Below, piece after piece: positions 1 through 8,694 of a DNA stretch of 64,000 nt. Position numbers and translations under genes: made by a program. Below the pieces are notes generated by a model that saw only the letters and a list, made by a program, of their open reading frames with translations, searched no databases and was not told the DNA's origin. The first letter of the stretch is position 1. Each line of letters opens with the position of its first letter. Source of the stretch: CAIWHR01 sp963741355 (GTDB lineage: Bacteria; Pseudomonadota; Gammaproteobacteria; Burkholderiales; Casimicrobiaceae); assembly GCA_963741355.1 (NCBI GenBank), contig CAVUIG010000012.1, positions 23,349 through 87,348 on the forward strand, read 5' to 3'.

Positions 1-127
1 CGGCGACACCGATTTCGGGTCCGCTCCCGCGGCGGGCGGCGCCCCGGCGAAATCGGGCGGCGGTGCCGGCAAGGGCGGCGGCGGCAAGCCCAAGACCGAC
101 GACTTCGACGACGACATTCCGTTCTGA
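1..127 (+). CDS. ssb: Single-stranded DNA-binding protein, C-terminal tail (partial)
   Basis: Only the last 41 codons are in the window; the 5' part lies upstream. The visible part is a Gly/Ala/Lys-rich disordered linker ending in an acidic tip with the residues DDDIPF and then a TGA stop. That acidic tip is the protein-interaction tail of bacterial SSB, which recruits replication and repair proteins to single-stranded DNA. The OB fold is not visible, so the call rests on the tail and linker composition, which are highly characteristic. Confidence 0.9.
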   Translation, partial: GDTDFGSAPAAGGAPAKSGGGAGKGGGGKPKTDDFDDDIPF

Positions 128-173
128 CGATCGCGACGTTGCCGTCCGCTGCTGATTCGCCGGCCGGCGCGCC

Positions 174-2543
174 ATGACCGACTTGCCGAGAGTTGCCGCG
201 CGCTCGCGCCGTGCGCTGCTGGCCGTCGCGCTTCTGCTGCTGTTCGCCCTCCTCGGCGCCGCCGCGTATCTCGCGCTGCGCCAGACGGCGCCTGCGCCCT
301 CCTCCGCCGCGACCGCGCCACCCCCCGTCGCCGCGCAATTCGTCGGCCGCGCGCTGTGCGCCGGCTGTCATGCGAGTCAGGACGCCGCCTGGAAGGGCTC
401 GGACCACGACCTCGCGATGCAGGCCGCCGACGAGGCCTCGGTGCTGGGCGATTTCGCCAACGCGAAATTCAGCTACGCCGGCACGTCGTCATCGTTCTTC
501 CGCCGCGACGGAAAGTACTTCGTCAACACCGACGGCCCCGACGGCAAGCTGCACGACTACGAGATCAAGTACACCTTCGGCGTGCACCCGCTGCAGCAGT
601 ACCTGATCGAATTTCCCGGCGGCCGCATGCAGCCGCTCGGCATCGCCTGGGATTCGCGGCCGAAGGACAAGGGCGGCCAGCGCTGGTTCCATCTCTATCC
701 CGGCCAGAACGTCAAGGCAGGCGATTATCTGCATTGGACCTCGTCCGGGCAGAACTGGAATTTCATGTGCTCGGAGTGCCATTCGACGAACCTGCGCAAG
801 AATTTCGACGCCAACACGGACACGTTCCACACGACGTGGTCCGAGATCGACGTGTCGTGCGAGGCCTGCCACGGTCCCGGCTCGAGCCACGTCGCTTGGG
901 CGAAGAAGGAAGGCGACTGGAAGGCGCAAGACGCGACCAGGGGCCTCGCGGTCGCGCTCGATGAGCGCCGGGGTGCGACGTGGACGCCCGCGGGCGACAC
1001 CGGGAACGCGAAGCGCAGCGTGGCCAGGAAGACTTCGCGCGAGATCGACACATGCGCGCGCTGCCACGCCCGCGCGAGCCGCCTCTCCGACGACTACGCG
1101 TACGGCCAGTCGCCGTTCGACTCGCACAGGCTTGCCCGGCTCGACGACGGCCTCTACTGGAACGACGGCCAGATGCGCGACGAGGTCTACAACTGGGGCT
1201 CGTTCGTGCAGAGCCGGATGCACGCGGCCGGCGTCACCTGCTCCGACTGTCACGACCCGCATTCGCTCAAGCTCAGAGCGGCCGGCAACGCGGTATGCGC
1301 ACAGTGCCACGCACCGGCCCGGTTCGACGCGCCGGCGCACACGCATCACAAGGAAGGCTCGGCGGGTGCCAGTTGCGCCGCGTGCCACATGCCGACGACG
1401 ACGTACATGGTCGTCGACCCGCGCCACGACCATTCGATGCGGATTCCGCGCCCCGACGTCTCGGCGAGGCTCGGCATGCCGAACGCGTGCAACAACTGCC
1501 ATTCGAAGCAGTCGGCGCAATGGGCCGCCGACGCGATCCGGCAATGGACGGGCAAGGCGCCCGCGAGCTTCCAGAATTTCGCCGATGCGCTGCGCGCCGG
1601 CACGGAGGGCGCGCCGAACGCGCGCGGCGCGCTGATGGCGCTCGCCGACGACAAGGCGCAGCCCGCCATCGTCCGCGCGAGCGCGATCGACCGTCTCGGG
1701 CGCTGGCTCACTCCGGCGACGCTCGACGCGGTCACGCGATCGCTCAACGATCCCGATCCGATCGTCCGGCTCGCGGCCGTGGAAGCGCTGGCCAGCGCCG
1801 ACCCGGTGCTGCGGCAACGCTACCTGCCGCGCATGCTGGGCGACCCGATCCTCCCGGTGCGGATCGAGGCCGCACGGGGACTCGCCGGCCAGGCCGAGGG
1901 CGCGCTTTCGGCGGACGACCGTGCGCGCTTCGACCGGGCGATCGCCGAGTACGTCGCCGTGCAGACTTACAACGCGGATCGCCCCGAGGCGAGGATGAGC
2001 CTCGGCAACCTGTACATCGCGCGTGGCGATCCGGGTGCCGCGATCGCGGAATACCGGAAGGCCATCGCCATCGACCCGACGTTCGTGCAGGCGTACGCGA
2101 ACCTCGCGGACCTCTACCGCACGCGCGGCACCGAAGGCGAGGCCGACGCCACGCTCCGGCAGGGGCTCGCGCGCAATCCGCGCACCGCCGTCCTCCATCA
2201 CGCGCTCGGCCTGTCGCTCGTGCGGCAGAAGCGGCTGCCGGAAGCACTTCCCGAATTCCGCGAAGCAGTGGTTCTCGCGCCGGGCGACGCGCGCTTCGCC
2301 TACGTCTACGCGGTCGCGCTCATCAATTCCGGCAAGCCGCAGGATGCGCGTGCGGTGGTCGACGCCGCGATCAAGCGCAACCCCTACGATCGCAGCCTGA
2401 ACGTCCTGCTCGTCCGCTTCGACGCCGCCGGCGGCAACCTCGACGGCGCGCGCGCGCGGATCCAGAAGCTGCGCGAGCTCGACCCCGAAAGCACCGACTA
2501 CGACCAGCTCGAGGGCGAAATCACGCGCGCGCCGCGCTCGTGA
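174..2543 (+). CDS. Membrane-anchored octaheme c-type cytochrome with HEAT and TPR repeats
   Basis: A 789-residue protein. Residues about 13-35 form an uncleaved or cleavable hydrophobic export segment. Eight CXXCH heme-binding motifs follow, with first cysteines near residues 62, 199, 229, 294, 356, 375, 401 and 439, resembling the cytochrome c554/NrfA-like multiheme group. Residues about 500-575 look like HEAT-type helical repeats (DPDPIVRLAAVEAL), and about 590-780 are TPR units (the ARMSLGNLYIARGDPGAAIAEY type). It should act in the periplasm or on the outer face of the inner membrane as an electron carrier or multiheme reductase, with the helical repeats binding a partner. The physiological substrate cannot be told from sequence. 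No heme-maturation or quinol-oxidising partner is adjacent. The frame is intact throughout. Confidence 0.85.
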   Translation: MTDLPRVAARSRRALLAVALLLLFALLGAAAYLALRQTAPAPSSAATAPPPVAAQFVGRALCAGCHASQDAAWKGSDHDLAMQAADEASVLGDFANAKFSYAGTSSSFFRRDGKYFVNTDGPDGKLHDYEIKYTFGVHPLQQYLIEFPGGRMQPLGIAWDSRPKDKGGQRWFHLYPGQNVKAGDYLHWTSSGQNWNFMCSECHSTNLRKNFDANTDTFHTTWSEIDVSCEACHGPGSSHVAWAKKEGDWKAQDATRGLAVALDERRGATWTPAGDTGNAKRSVARKTSREIDTCARCHARASRLSDDYAYGQSPFDSHRLARLDDGLYWNDGQMRDEVYNWGSFVQSRMHAAGVTCSDCHDPHSLKLRAAGNAVCAQCHAPARFDAPAHTHHKEGSAGASCAACHMPTTTYMVVDPRHDHSMRIPRPDVSARLGMPNACNNCHSKQSAQWAADAIRQWTGKAPASFQNFADALRAGTEGAPNARGALMALADDKAQPAIVRASAIDRLGRWLTPATLDAVTRSLNDPDPIVRLAAVEALASADPVLRQRYLPRMLGDPILPVRIEAARGLAGQAEGALSADDRARFDRAIAEYVAVQTYNADRPEARMSLGNLYIARGDPGAAIAEYRKAIAIDPTFVQAYANLADLYRTRGTEGEADATLRQGLARNPRTAVLHHALGLSLVRQKRLPEALPEFREAVVLAPGDARFAYVYAVALINSGKPQDARAVVDAAIKRNPYDRSLNVLLVRFDAAGGNLDGARARIQKLRELDPESTDYDQLEGEITRAPRS

Positions 2544-2574
2544 CGCCGTTACCGCGCGGCACGGTCCGCGTGCG

Positions 2575-3709
2575 CTACGCCGCGGCGGTTGCGGCGACGG
2601 CAACCGCCTGCGCCGAAGCGTCTCCGCAGATCACGCCGCCTCCAAGGCATACGGCGCCATCGTAGAGCACGAGGTACTGGCCCGGCGTCGGCGCCCATTG
2701 CGGTGCCGCGAAGGTCGCACGGCAGCGATCGCCCTCTTCCAGCTCGACCCGGCAGATCGCGTCGGGCATCCGATAGCGCGTCTTGGCGCCGAGGCTGCTC
2801 GAGCGTCGCCGGCGCGGGCGACGATCCGGCGATCCAGTGCATCGCCTGCGCGTCGACGACGCGCCGCGAGAGCGCCGGATGGTCGTGGCCCTGGACGACA
2901 ACGAGCGCGTTTCGCGCGAAGTCCTTGCGCGCGACGAACCAAGGAAGCTCGGCCGCGCCCTTCGCCCCGCCGATGCGCAATCCCTGGCGCTGGCCCAGCG
3001 TGTGATAGGCGAGGCCATGATGGCGGCCGAGCAGCGTTCCATCGAGCGCCTCGATCGGGCCTGGCGTGCGCGGCAGATAGCGCGCGAGGAAATCGCGGAA
3101 CGGCCGCTCGCCGATGAAGCAGATGCCGGTCGAGTCCTTCTTCGCCCACGTCGGGATGCCTTCGCGCTTCGCGATGGCACGCACGTCACGCTTCGCGATC
3201 TCTCCCAGCGGGAACAGCGCCGGCGCGAGCTGCTCCTGCGTCAGGCGGTGCAGGAAGTAGCTCTGGTCCTTGGTCGAGTCGAGCGCCTTCGACAGCACCA
3301 TCCGGCCGTCCTCGCGCGCGAGCCTCGCATAGTGTCCCGTGGCGATGTGGTCGGCGCCGAGCGTCCGCGCGTGATCGAGGAACGCGCGGAACTTGATCTC
3401 GCTGTTGCACAGCACGTCCGGATTGGGCGTCCGGCCGGCCTCGTACTCGCGCAGGAAATGCGCGAACACGCGCTCGCGATACTCCGCGGCGAAGTTCACG
3501 GCTTCGAGCTCGATGCCGATCACGTCGGCGACGGCGGCCGCGTCGACGAGATCGGCGCGCGACGTGCAGTATTCGTCGGTGTCGTCGTCCTCCCAGTTCT
3601 TCATGAACAGGCCGACGACGTCGAAGCCCTGCTGTTTCAGGAGCCACGCCGCGACGGACGAGTCGACGCCGCCCGACATGCCCACGATGACGCGCGGCTT
3701 GCGGGCCAT
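2575..3709 (-). CDS. mnmA: tRNA-specific 2-thiouridylase MnmA (one frameshift)
   Basis: Catalyses 2-thiolation of U34 in Lys, Glu and Gln tRNAs using ATP and a sulfur relay. The PP-loop SGGVDSS lies at residues about 11-17. The catalytic cysteine is in DVLCNSEIKF (about residue 102), and the second cysteine is in DSTGICFIG (about residue 199). The C-terminal barrel is in a different frame: near position 2795 the reading must shift by one base, after which KTRYRMPDAICRVELEEG through CLGGGVICGD restores the expected end at 2575. Without the shift the protein runs on as non-family sequence to 2549. The indel most likely is a sequence error, since both sides are well conserved. The NUDIX gene upstream ends only a few bases away, so the two are probably cotranscribed. 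Confidence 0.92.
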
Positions 3710-3713
3710 GGCT

Positions 3714-4169
3714 CTAGAGCTCCGTCACGAGATCGAGCGGCCGCCGCACGCCGGCGCGGAAGTCGTCGACGCAGCGCAAGACCAGCGGGCTGCGATGCCG
3801 GGCGCGGCATGCGGCCAGCTCGGCGTAAGGCATCCAGAACGCTCGCAGGATGCCGTCATCGAGCGTGCGATCGGATTCGTGCGAGACGATGTCGGCGGCG
3901 AACGCGAACCGGATGAACGTTTCGCCGCTCCCGGGCGAGCGCCACCGGTAGATGCCGACGAGCGCCGTCGGCGCCACGTGATACCCCGTTTCCTCGAGCG
4001 TCTCGCGTGCCGCGCCGGCGGCGAGCGTTTCGCCCGACTCCAGATGGCCGGCAGGCTGGTTGATGCGCAGGCCCGTCTCGGTCGACTCCTCGACGACGAG
4101 GAACGCGTCGTCGCGGACGACGATCGTCGCGACGGTGGCACGTGGCCGAGGCAGTTCCATCTCGCGCAT
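3714..4169 (-). CDS. NUDIX hydrolase, NudJ-like
   Basis: A 151-residue protein with a full NUDIX box, GHLESGETLAAGAARETLEE followed by TGY, matching GX5EX7REUXEEXGU, so the metal-binding glutamates are present. Family members hydrolyse nucleoside di- or triphosphates or thiamine phosphate intermediates. It sits immediately upstream of mnmA on the same strand, 4 nt apart, an arrangement also typical of NudJ-type genes in proteobacteria. The exact substrate is not determined by the sequence. The start at 4169 gives the normal family length. Confidence 0.87.
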   Translation of the reverse strand: MREMELPRPRATVATIVVRDDAFLVVEESTETGLRINQPAGHLESGETLAAGAARETLEETGYHVAPTALVGIYRWRSPGSGETFIRFAFAADIVSHESDRTLDDGILRAFWMPYAELAACRARHRSPLVLRCVDDFRAGVRRPLDLVTEL

Positions 4170-4265
4170 CGAATCAACCCGGTCGTGAGAGATACGTTCT
4201 GGCGGTCGCGTCTGAAATTGCGATCATCACCGACCTGTCGCATCGCGCGATCGAAGCGACAAATG

Positions 4266-4297
4266 AAAAAGGCAGGGGACTTGCGGCCCCTGCCTTT
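4266..4297 (-). terminator. Rho-independent terminator downstream of the secreted-repeat gene at 4357
   Basis: On the minus strand a GC-rich stem (GGCAGGGG paired with CCCCTGCC around an 8-base loop) is followed by a run of T. It lies about 60 bp past the stop of the gene at 4357-4854, so it would end that transcript before the NUDIX gene. Confidence 0.75.
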
Positions 4298-4356
4298 CCG
4301 ACGTCTATCTCGAGGAGCCGTGCATCGGCGCCCCTCTTCGAGGTCGAGACGAGCGA

Positions 4357-4854
4357 TTACTGCTTCGGCTTGTCGGCTGCAGCCTTGTCGGCCGCCGCCT
4401 TCGCCTTGTCCTTGTCGGCCTGCGTGCCGGCCTTCATGGCGTTGATGTCCGCGCCTTCGGCGCCAGCCTTGGTCGTCGCCGAGACGGCCTGCTGTTTTTC
4501 CTGCTTCGTCGTCAGCGCCTTCGGGTCACCCTTTTGCGACTTGTCCTTGGCGGCGGCGTTGCCCTCCTGCAACGTCTTAGCCGTGCTCGTCGAGCCCGGA
4601 ATGGTCGTCGCCTGAACGGCGGCCTGCTTTTCCTTGTTCGTCGTCAGCGCCTTGGGCGTGCCCTTTTCCGTCTTTGCCTTGTCGGCGGCAGCGCCGGCTT
4701 TTTGCGAGCTGACGTCGGCGCCTTCAGCCGCAGCCTTGGTGGTGGCCGACACTTCGTTCTGCTTCGCCTTGTCGGCCGGGGTCTGCATCGCGGCCTGGGC
4801 GAATGCCGTGGAGGCAAACGCGCCCGCGATCAATGCAACGATAAACTTGTTCAT
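4357..4854 (-). CDS. Secreted Ala/Lys/Thr-rich repeat protein 1
   Basis: A 165-residue protein starting MNKFIVALIAGAFASTAFAQ, a clear Sec signal peptide with an AXA cleavage site. This start is favoured over an upstream ATG at 4893 because of the signal peptide and a GAGGA ribosome-binding site 5-6 nt upstream. The mature part consists of about three degenerate copies of a roughly 40-residue unit with the core KALTTKQEKQ-AVSATTKAGAEGAD followed by a Lys/Asp-rich spacer. It has no cysteine and few aromatic residues, so it is probably disordered or coiled. It is clearly paralogous to the next gene at 4901. I recognise no named family; a periplasmic or surface stress-related role is only a guess. 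Confidence 0.75.
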   Translation of the reverse strand: MNKFIVALIAGAFASTAFAQAAMQTPADKAKQNEVSATTKAAAEGADVSSQKAGAAADKAKTEKGTPKALTTNKEKQAAVQATTIPGSTSTAKTLQEGNAAAKDKSQKGDPKALTTKQEKQQAVSATTKAGAEGADINAMKAGTQADKDKAKAAADKAAADKPKQ

Positions 4855-4900
4855 CTCGTCCTCAATTTGAGTCGCCTGAATGGCCGGCGGCATTGCGATA

Positions 4901-5320
4901 TCAGTTGCTGCCGTCCTTCTTGACCGCGCCTTCAGTCGTCCCGCTGACGGCCTTCTGCTTGTCCGACTTGGTCGGCAGCGCCTTGGGCGTGTTCTTCTCG
5001 CCCTTGTCCTTGATGGCGGTCGAGCCGGCTGTTTGCGCGTTGATGTCGGCGCCCTGCGCGCCCGCCTTAGTCGTCGCCGAGACCGCTGCCTGCTTTTCCT
5101 GCTTGGTCGTCAGCGCCTTGGGCGTGCCCTTTTGCGTCTTGTTCACATTGGCGGCGGCGCCGGCCTTTTGCGAGGTGACATCGGCGCCTTCGGCCGTAGC
5201 CTTGGTGGTGGCCGACACTTCGGACTGCTTCGCCTTGTCTTTCGGGGTTTCTCCTACCGCCTGGGCGAATGCCGTGGAGGCAAACGCGGTCGCGATCACT
5301 GCAATGATAAGTTTGTTCAT
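4901..5320 (-). CDS. Secreted Ala/Lys/Thr-rich repeat protein 2
   Basis: A 139-residue paralogue of the gene at 4357. It starts MNKLIIAVIATAFASTAFAQ (signal peptide, cleavage after AFA) with GAGGACGAG upstream, the same leader as its neighbour. The mature protein repeats the VSATTKA-AEGAD and KGTPKALTTKQEKQAAV blocks. The shared leader, signal and repeat core imply tandem duplication. The gap to the next start is only 46 bp, so the two are probably one transcript. Function unknown. Confidence 0.75.
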   Translation of the reverse strand: MNKLIIAVIATAFASTAFAQAVGETPKDKAKQSEVSATTKATAEGADVTSQKAGAAANVNKTQKGTPKALTTKQEKQAAVSATTKAGAQGADINAQTAGSTAIKDKGEKNTPKALPTKSDKQKAVSGTTEGAVKKDGSN

Positions 5321-5423
5321 CTCGTCCTCAATTGTGAGTGTGCGGAAAATTTGAAATGTCCGCCGGTCTCGTGCCGGCTCGAACAAGTCGAAAACCTTGA
5401 AATGATACTGATTTCCGGTCAGG

Positions 5424-5452
5424 GAGGCAACCCGCAGCCACCGGGTTGCCTC
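5424..5452. terminator. Hairpin between two small secreted-protein genes
   Basis: A perfect 10-bp inverted repeat, GAGGCAACCC and GGGTTGCCTC, with a 9-base loop, lies 15 bp past the stop of the gene at 5467-5769. No clear T-run follows, so it may be a weak terminator or an mRNA-stabilising stem. Confidence 0.45.
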
Positions 5453-5466
5453 GCCCGATCAACGGA

Positions 5467-5769
5467 TTACTTCGCGGGCTTCGCGTCCGCCGGAGCCGCT
5501 GCCTTCGAGGCTGCCATCGCGTCGGTCTTGGGCGCCGCGGTCGTGGTGGCCTTCTTCTTCGACTTGGTCGACTTGGTCTTCTTCGACTTCGGCGGCGTCG
5601 ACGCGTCGGTCTTCGCGGGCGTCGCCGGAGTCGCGGCAGTCGCCGGAGTCGCGGGCGTCGCCTTGGCGGCGGGTGTCGCCAGGGGAGCCGGAGCCGCCGG
5701 TGCGGTGGTTTGGGCGACGGCCGTCAGCGCGAACGTGCTGACGATCAGGGCCGAAAGGAGCTTGCTCAT
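5467..5769 (-). CDS. Secreted Ala/Pro/Lys/Thr-rich low-complexity protein
   Basis: A 100-residue protein with the signal peptide MSKLLSALIVSTFALTAVAQ and an AGAGGA ribosome-binding site, which supports the ATG at 5769 over one at 5859. The mature part has an Ala/Thr/Pro stretch (PATPATAATPATPAK) and then a basic Lys/Thr/Ser block (KSKKTKSTKSKKKATTT), reminiscent of histone-H1-like tails but exported. Leader style and composition suggest a distant relation to the two genes downstream, though the repeat core is absent. Function unknown. Confidence 0.7.
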   Translation of the reverse strand: MSKLLSALIVSTFALTAVAQTTAPAAPAPLATPAAKATPATPATAATPATPAKTDASTPPKSKKTKSTKSKKKATTTAAPKTDAMAASKAAAPADAKPAK

Positions 5770-5986
5770 ACTTTTTTCCTCTAATGGTTGCGGTGACGGG
5801 TCGACACCCTTTTTGCGTGTCGCCGCCCTAAACGTGCGATGCGGCAGTGCGGTTGACACAACTGCTGACAGGGACTTTGTCGATGCGACACGTCAATACA
5901 TTGATTTTACAGTGTTTTACTCGCTAAACTGCGGCGAAGGCGCTGTCTTATATTCGCGGTTCGCGGTTTCGGCCAAGTCCTCAACG

Positions 5987-6673
5987 TCATCGAAGCTCGC
6001 GTTGCAGCCAATCGCGCACGAGCGGGACCGTGATCGGACGCTTGGTCGCGAGCGAATGCCGGTCGAGCGACGCAAGCGTCCGCAGCAGGGTCGGCATGTC
6101 GCGCCGGGCATGCGCCAGCAGATAGCCGATCACGTCGTCGGGAAGGCCGAAACCGCGCTGGCGCGCGTAGGCGAGCAGGGCCGCAGGCTTGTCGGCATCG
6201 GCCAACGGCGCGATCTCGTAGACGAGGCCCCATCCAAGGCGGGTGCGCAGATCCTCCCGAAGCGCCATGGTCGCGGGCGGAACGCGGCTCGCCGCGACGA
6301 GCTGGCCGCCACGCGCACGCAGCGCATTGAACAGCGTGAAGAGACGCGCCTGCGCGCCGGCGTCCGCACGGTCCAGGGCGTCGACCGCCACCAGCGCGTT
6401 CTGCGCAAGCATCTCGGGATCGGCGGCGACGAGCTCCCCGGGTTCGGCGATGCTCACCGTCGCTGCTCCGCGCTCCGCTGCGGCGGCGAGCGTCGCCTTC
6501 AGCAGATGGCTCTTGCCGGTGCCTTCCGCGCCCCATAGGAGTACGCCGGTCTCGGTCGCGCCGCCGGAGGCAAGGCGCGCGAGCGCCGCGATCACTTCCG
6601 CGTTGCGGCCCGGCAGAAAGTTGGCGAACGACGCGGGCTCGACTTCCGCGAGATCGAAGATCAGCTGTTCCAT
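5987..6673 (-). CDS. hda: DnaA regulatory inactivator Hda
   Basis: A 228-residue AAA+ protein homologous to the ATPase domain of DnaA. An N-terminal clamp-binding-type peptide (MEQLIFDL) is followed by Walker A GAEGTGKSHLL (about residues 48-58), the Walker B-like LVAVDALDRAD and a sensor-type arginine region. Hda with the sliding clamp stimulates ATP hydrolysis by DnaA and so limits replication initiation. Its length fits Hda rather than DnaA, because the DNA-binding domain is missing. It is divergent from purM, as often seen in betaproteobacteria. Confidence 0.88.
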   Translation of the reverse strand: MEQLIFDLAEVEPASFANFLPGRNAEVIAALARLASGGATETGVLLWGAEGTGKSHLLKATLAAAAERGAATVSIAEPGELVAADPEMLAQNALVAVDALDRADAGAQARLFTLFNALRARGGQLVAASRVPPATMALREDLRTRLGWGLVYEIAPLADADKPAALLAYARQRGFGLPDDVIGYLLAHARRDMPTLLRTLASLDRHSLATKRPITVPLVRDWLQRELR

Positions 6674-6872
6674 GGAAACGGCGGGCGCAGGGGGCGAAAG
6701 GGTGCGGCCGCGGTGGTGCAGGCCGGCCGGCAGCGGTCGTTTCCGGTAAAATTCGCGACCACCGGCACTTCACTGCGCCACTTTACCGTGGCCTGCGGGT
6801 TTCGACCAATCCCGAGGTGGCCGGCAATGCGCGCCGTGCCCGCCGCCGCAACCGGCATCCCCGATCGCTACC

Positions 6873-7937
6873 GTGAAACGCCCCGCCTCCGATTCGACCG
6901 CCCCGCTCTCCTACCGCGACGCCGGCGTCGACATCGACGCGGGCGACGAGCTCGTCGAGCGCATCAAGCCGTTCGCGAAGCGCACGATGCGCCCCGAGGT
7001 GCTGGCCGGCATCGGAGGATTCGGCGCGCTCGTCGAATTGCCGAAGCGCTATCGCGAGCCGGTGCTCGTCGCCGGCACCGACGGTGTCGGCACCAAGCTC
7101 AAGCTCGCGTTCGCGCTGCGCAAGCACGACACCATCGGCATCGACCTCGTGGCGATGAGCGTCAACGACATCCTGGTGCAGGGCGCGGAGCCGCTGTTCT
7201 TCCTCGATTACTACGTCTGCGAGCGGCTCGACGTCGCCGTCGCGGCCGACGTGGTCAAGGGCATTGCCGCGGGCTGCGAGCAGGCGGGCTGCGCGCTGAT
7301 CGGCGGCGAGACCGCCGAGCACCCGAAGGCGTTCATCCCGGGGGAATACGACCTCGCCGGATTCGCGGTCGGCGTCGTCGAGAAGTCGAAGGCGATCGAC
7401 GGATCGCGCATCGCGGCCGGCGACGTGCTCCTCGGCCTCGCGTCGAGCGGGCCGCATTCGAACGGCTTCTCGCTCATCCGGCGCATCCTCGAAGTCTCCG
7501 GCGCCGATCTCGCGCGGCCGATCGAAGGCGTCACCGGAGCGCACTCGCTCGGCGAGACGCTGCTCGTGCCGACGCGGATCTACGTGAAGCCGATGCTCGC
7601 GCTGATGCGCGAGGTCGACGTCAAGGGCATGGCGCACATCACCGGCGGCGGTCTCCTCGAGAACACGCACCGGATGTTTCCGGAAGGCCTCGCCGCGCAC
7701 CTCGACGGCACCGCGTGGACGCGTCCTGCGATCTTCTCGTGGCTGCAGGCGCAGGGCCGCGTCGCCGAGGCCGAGATGCATCGCGTGTTCAATTGCGGCA
7801 TCGGCATGGTCGTGGTCGTCACCGCCGCCGACGCGCCTCGCGCGAAAGCGCTGCTCGCGGCCGCAGGCGAGACCGTCAGCACGATCGGCAGCGTCGTGCC
7901 GCGCGGCGCCGGTGCGCCGGCGACGGTCGTCGCGTGA
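6873..7937 (+). CDS. purM: Phosphoribosylformylglycinamidine cyclo-ligase (AIR synthase)
   Basis: A 354-residue cytosolic enzyme of purine synthesis that closes FGAM to AIR with ATP. Characteristic segments are SYRDAGVDIDAGDELVERIK at the N-terminus, GTDGVGTKLKLA (ATP/phosphate loop), GAEPLFFLDYYV, GGETAEHP and ITGGGLLENTHRMFP. Length is normal and the frame intact. It directly precedes purN, with purN possibly starting at a GTG that overlaps the purM stop. Confidence 0.96.
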   Translation: MKRPASDSTAPLSYRDAGVDIDAGDELVERIKPFAKRTMRPEVLAGIGGFGALVELPKRYREPVLVAGTDGVGTKLKLAFALRKHDTIGIDLVAMSVNDILVQGAEPLFFLDYYVCERLDVAVAADVVKGIAAGCEQAGCALIGGETAEHPKAFIPGEYDLAGFAVGVVEKSKAIDGSRIAAGDVLLGLASSGPHSNGFSLIRRILEVSGADLARPIEGVTGAHSLGETLLVPTRIYVKPMLALMREVDVKGMAHITGGGLLENTHRMFPEGLAAHLDGTAWTRPAIFSWLQAQGRVAEAEMHRVFNCGIGMVVVVTAADAPRAKALLAAAGETVSTIGSVVPRGAGAPATVVA

Positions 7938-7978
7938 CCGCGCGCGCGGATCCGCGCGCATCGCAACGCGATTCCTCC

Positions 7979-8635
7979 ATGGCCGCGCCGCGCATCACGG
8001 TATTGATTTCGGGTCGCGGCTCGAACCTCGGCGCGCTGATCGCCGCGCAGCGCCAGGGCGAGCTCGGCGGCACCATCGCAATGGTGATCAGCAATCGCGC
8101 GGACGCCGCGGGATTGCGGCTCGCCGCCAACGACGGCATCGCGACCGGAGTGATCGAATCCGCGGCCCACGCGACGCGCGCCGGATTCGACGCGGCGCTC
8201 GACCACGCCGTCGCCGCGAGCGCGCCCGACCTCGTCGTCCTGGCGGGATTCATGCGCATCCTCGGATCGGCGTTCGTCGCCCGCTACGCCGGGCGCATGC
8301 TCAACATCCATCCGTCGCTGCTGCCGCTCTACCCGGGGCTGCACACGCACCGCCGGGCGCTGGCCGACGGCGTGCGCATTCACGGCTGCACCGTGCATTT
8401 CGTCACCGACGACCTCGACCACGGACCGATCGTCGCGCAGGCCGCCGTCGCCGTGCGCGACGACGATGACGAGGCGGCGCTGGCGGCGCGAGTCCTCGCG
8501 GTCGAGCACCGCCTGTTGCCGGCCGCCGTGCGCGCGTTCTGCGAAGGGCGTATTGTCATCGCGGGACGGCGGGTGCGCGTTGAGGGAGCTGCGTTCCCCG
8601 TCGGCGCGCTGGAAGTGCCCACCGCGCCGGCCTGA
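7979..8635 (+). CDS. purN: Phosphoribosylglycinamide formyltransferase
   Basis: A 218-residue enzyme that formylates GAR with 10-formyltetrahydrofolate, two steps before PurM in the same pathway. Key motifs are ISGRGSNLGALI (phosphate binding), LAGFMRIL, NIHPSLLPLYPGLHTH (catalytic Asn/His region) and HFVTDDLDHGPIV with the catalytic Asp. The ATG at 7979 gives the normal start ahead of the first beta strand. An in-frame GTG at 7934 overlapping purM would add 15 residues and cannot be excluded. purMN form an operon. Confidence 0.95.
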   Translation: MAAPRITVLISGRGSNLGALIAAQRQGELGGTIAMVISNRADAAGLRLAANDGIATGVIESAAHATRAGFDAALDHAVAASAPDLVVLAGFMRILGSAFVARYAGRMLNIHPSLLPLYPGLHTHRRALADGVRIHGCTVHFVTDDLDHGPIVAQAAVAVRDDDDEAALAARVLAVEHRLLPAAVRAFCEGRIVIAGRRVRVEGAAFPVGALEVPTAPA

Positions 8636-8694
8636 TGCCGCTCTGAACGCGCGATGCGGCCGAACCTCGCGGCCGTTCGGGTATCGAAGCTTCC

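Noticed and set aside
489..2603. A 704-codon open frame antisense to the octaheme cytochrome gene
   Set aside because: It lies opposite a gene with eight heme motifs, is Arg/Val-rich without any domain pattern, and reflects high GC third positions rather than coding.
6713..8635. A 640-codon frame extending upstream of purN
   Set aside because: Its first two thirds are antisense-like Arg-rich sequence overlapping purM in another frame; only the part from 7979 matches PurN.
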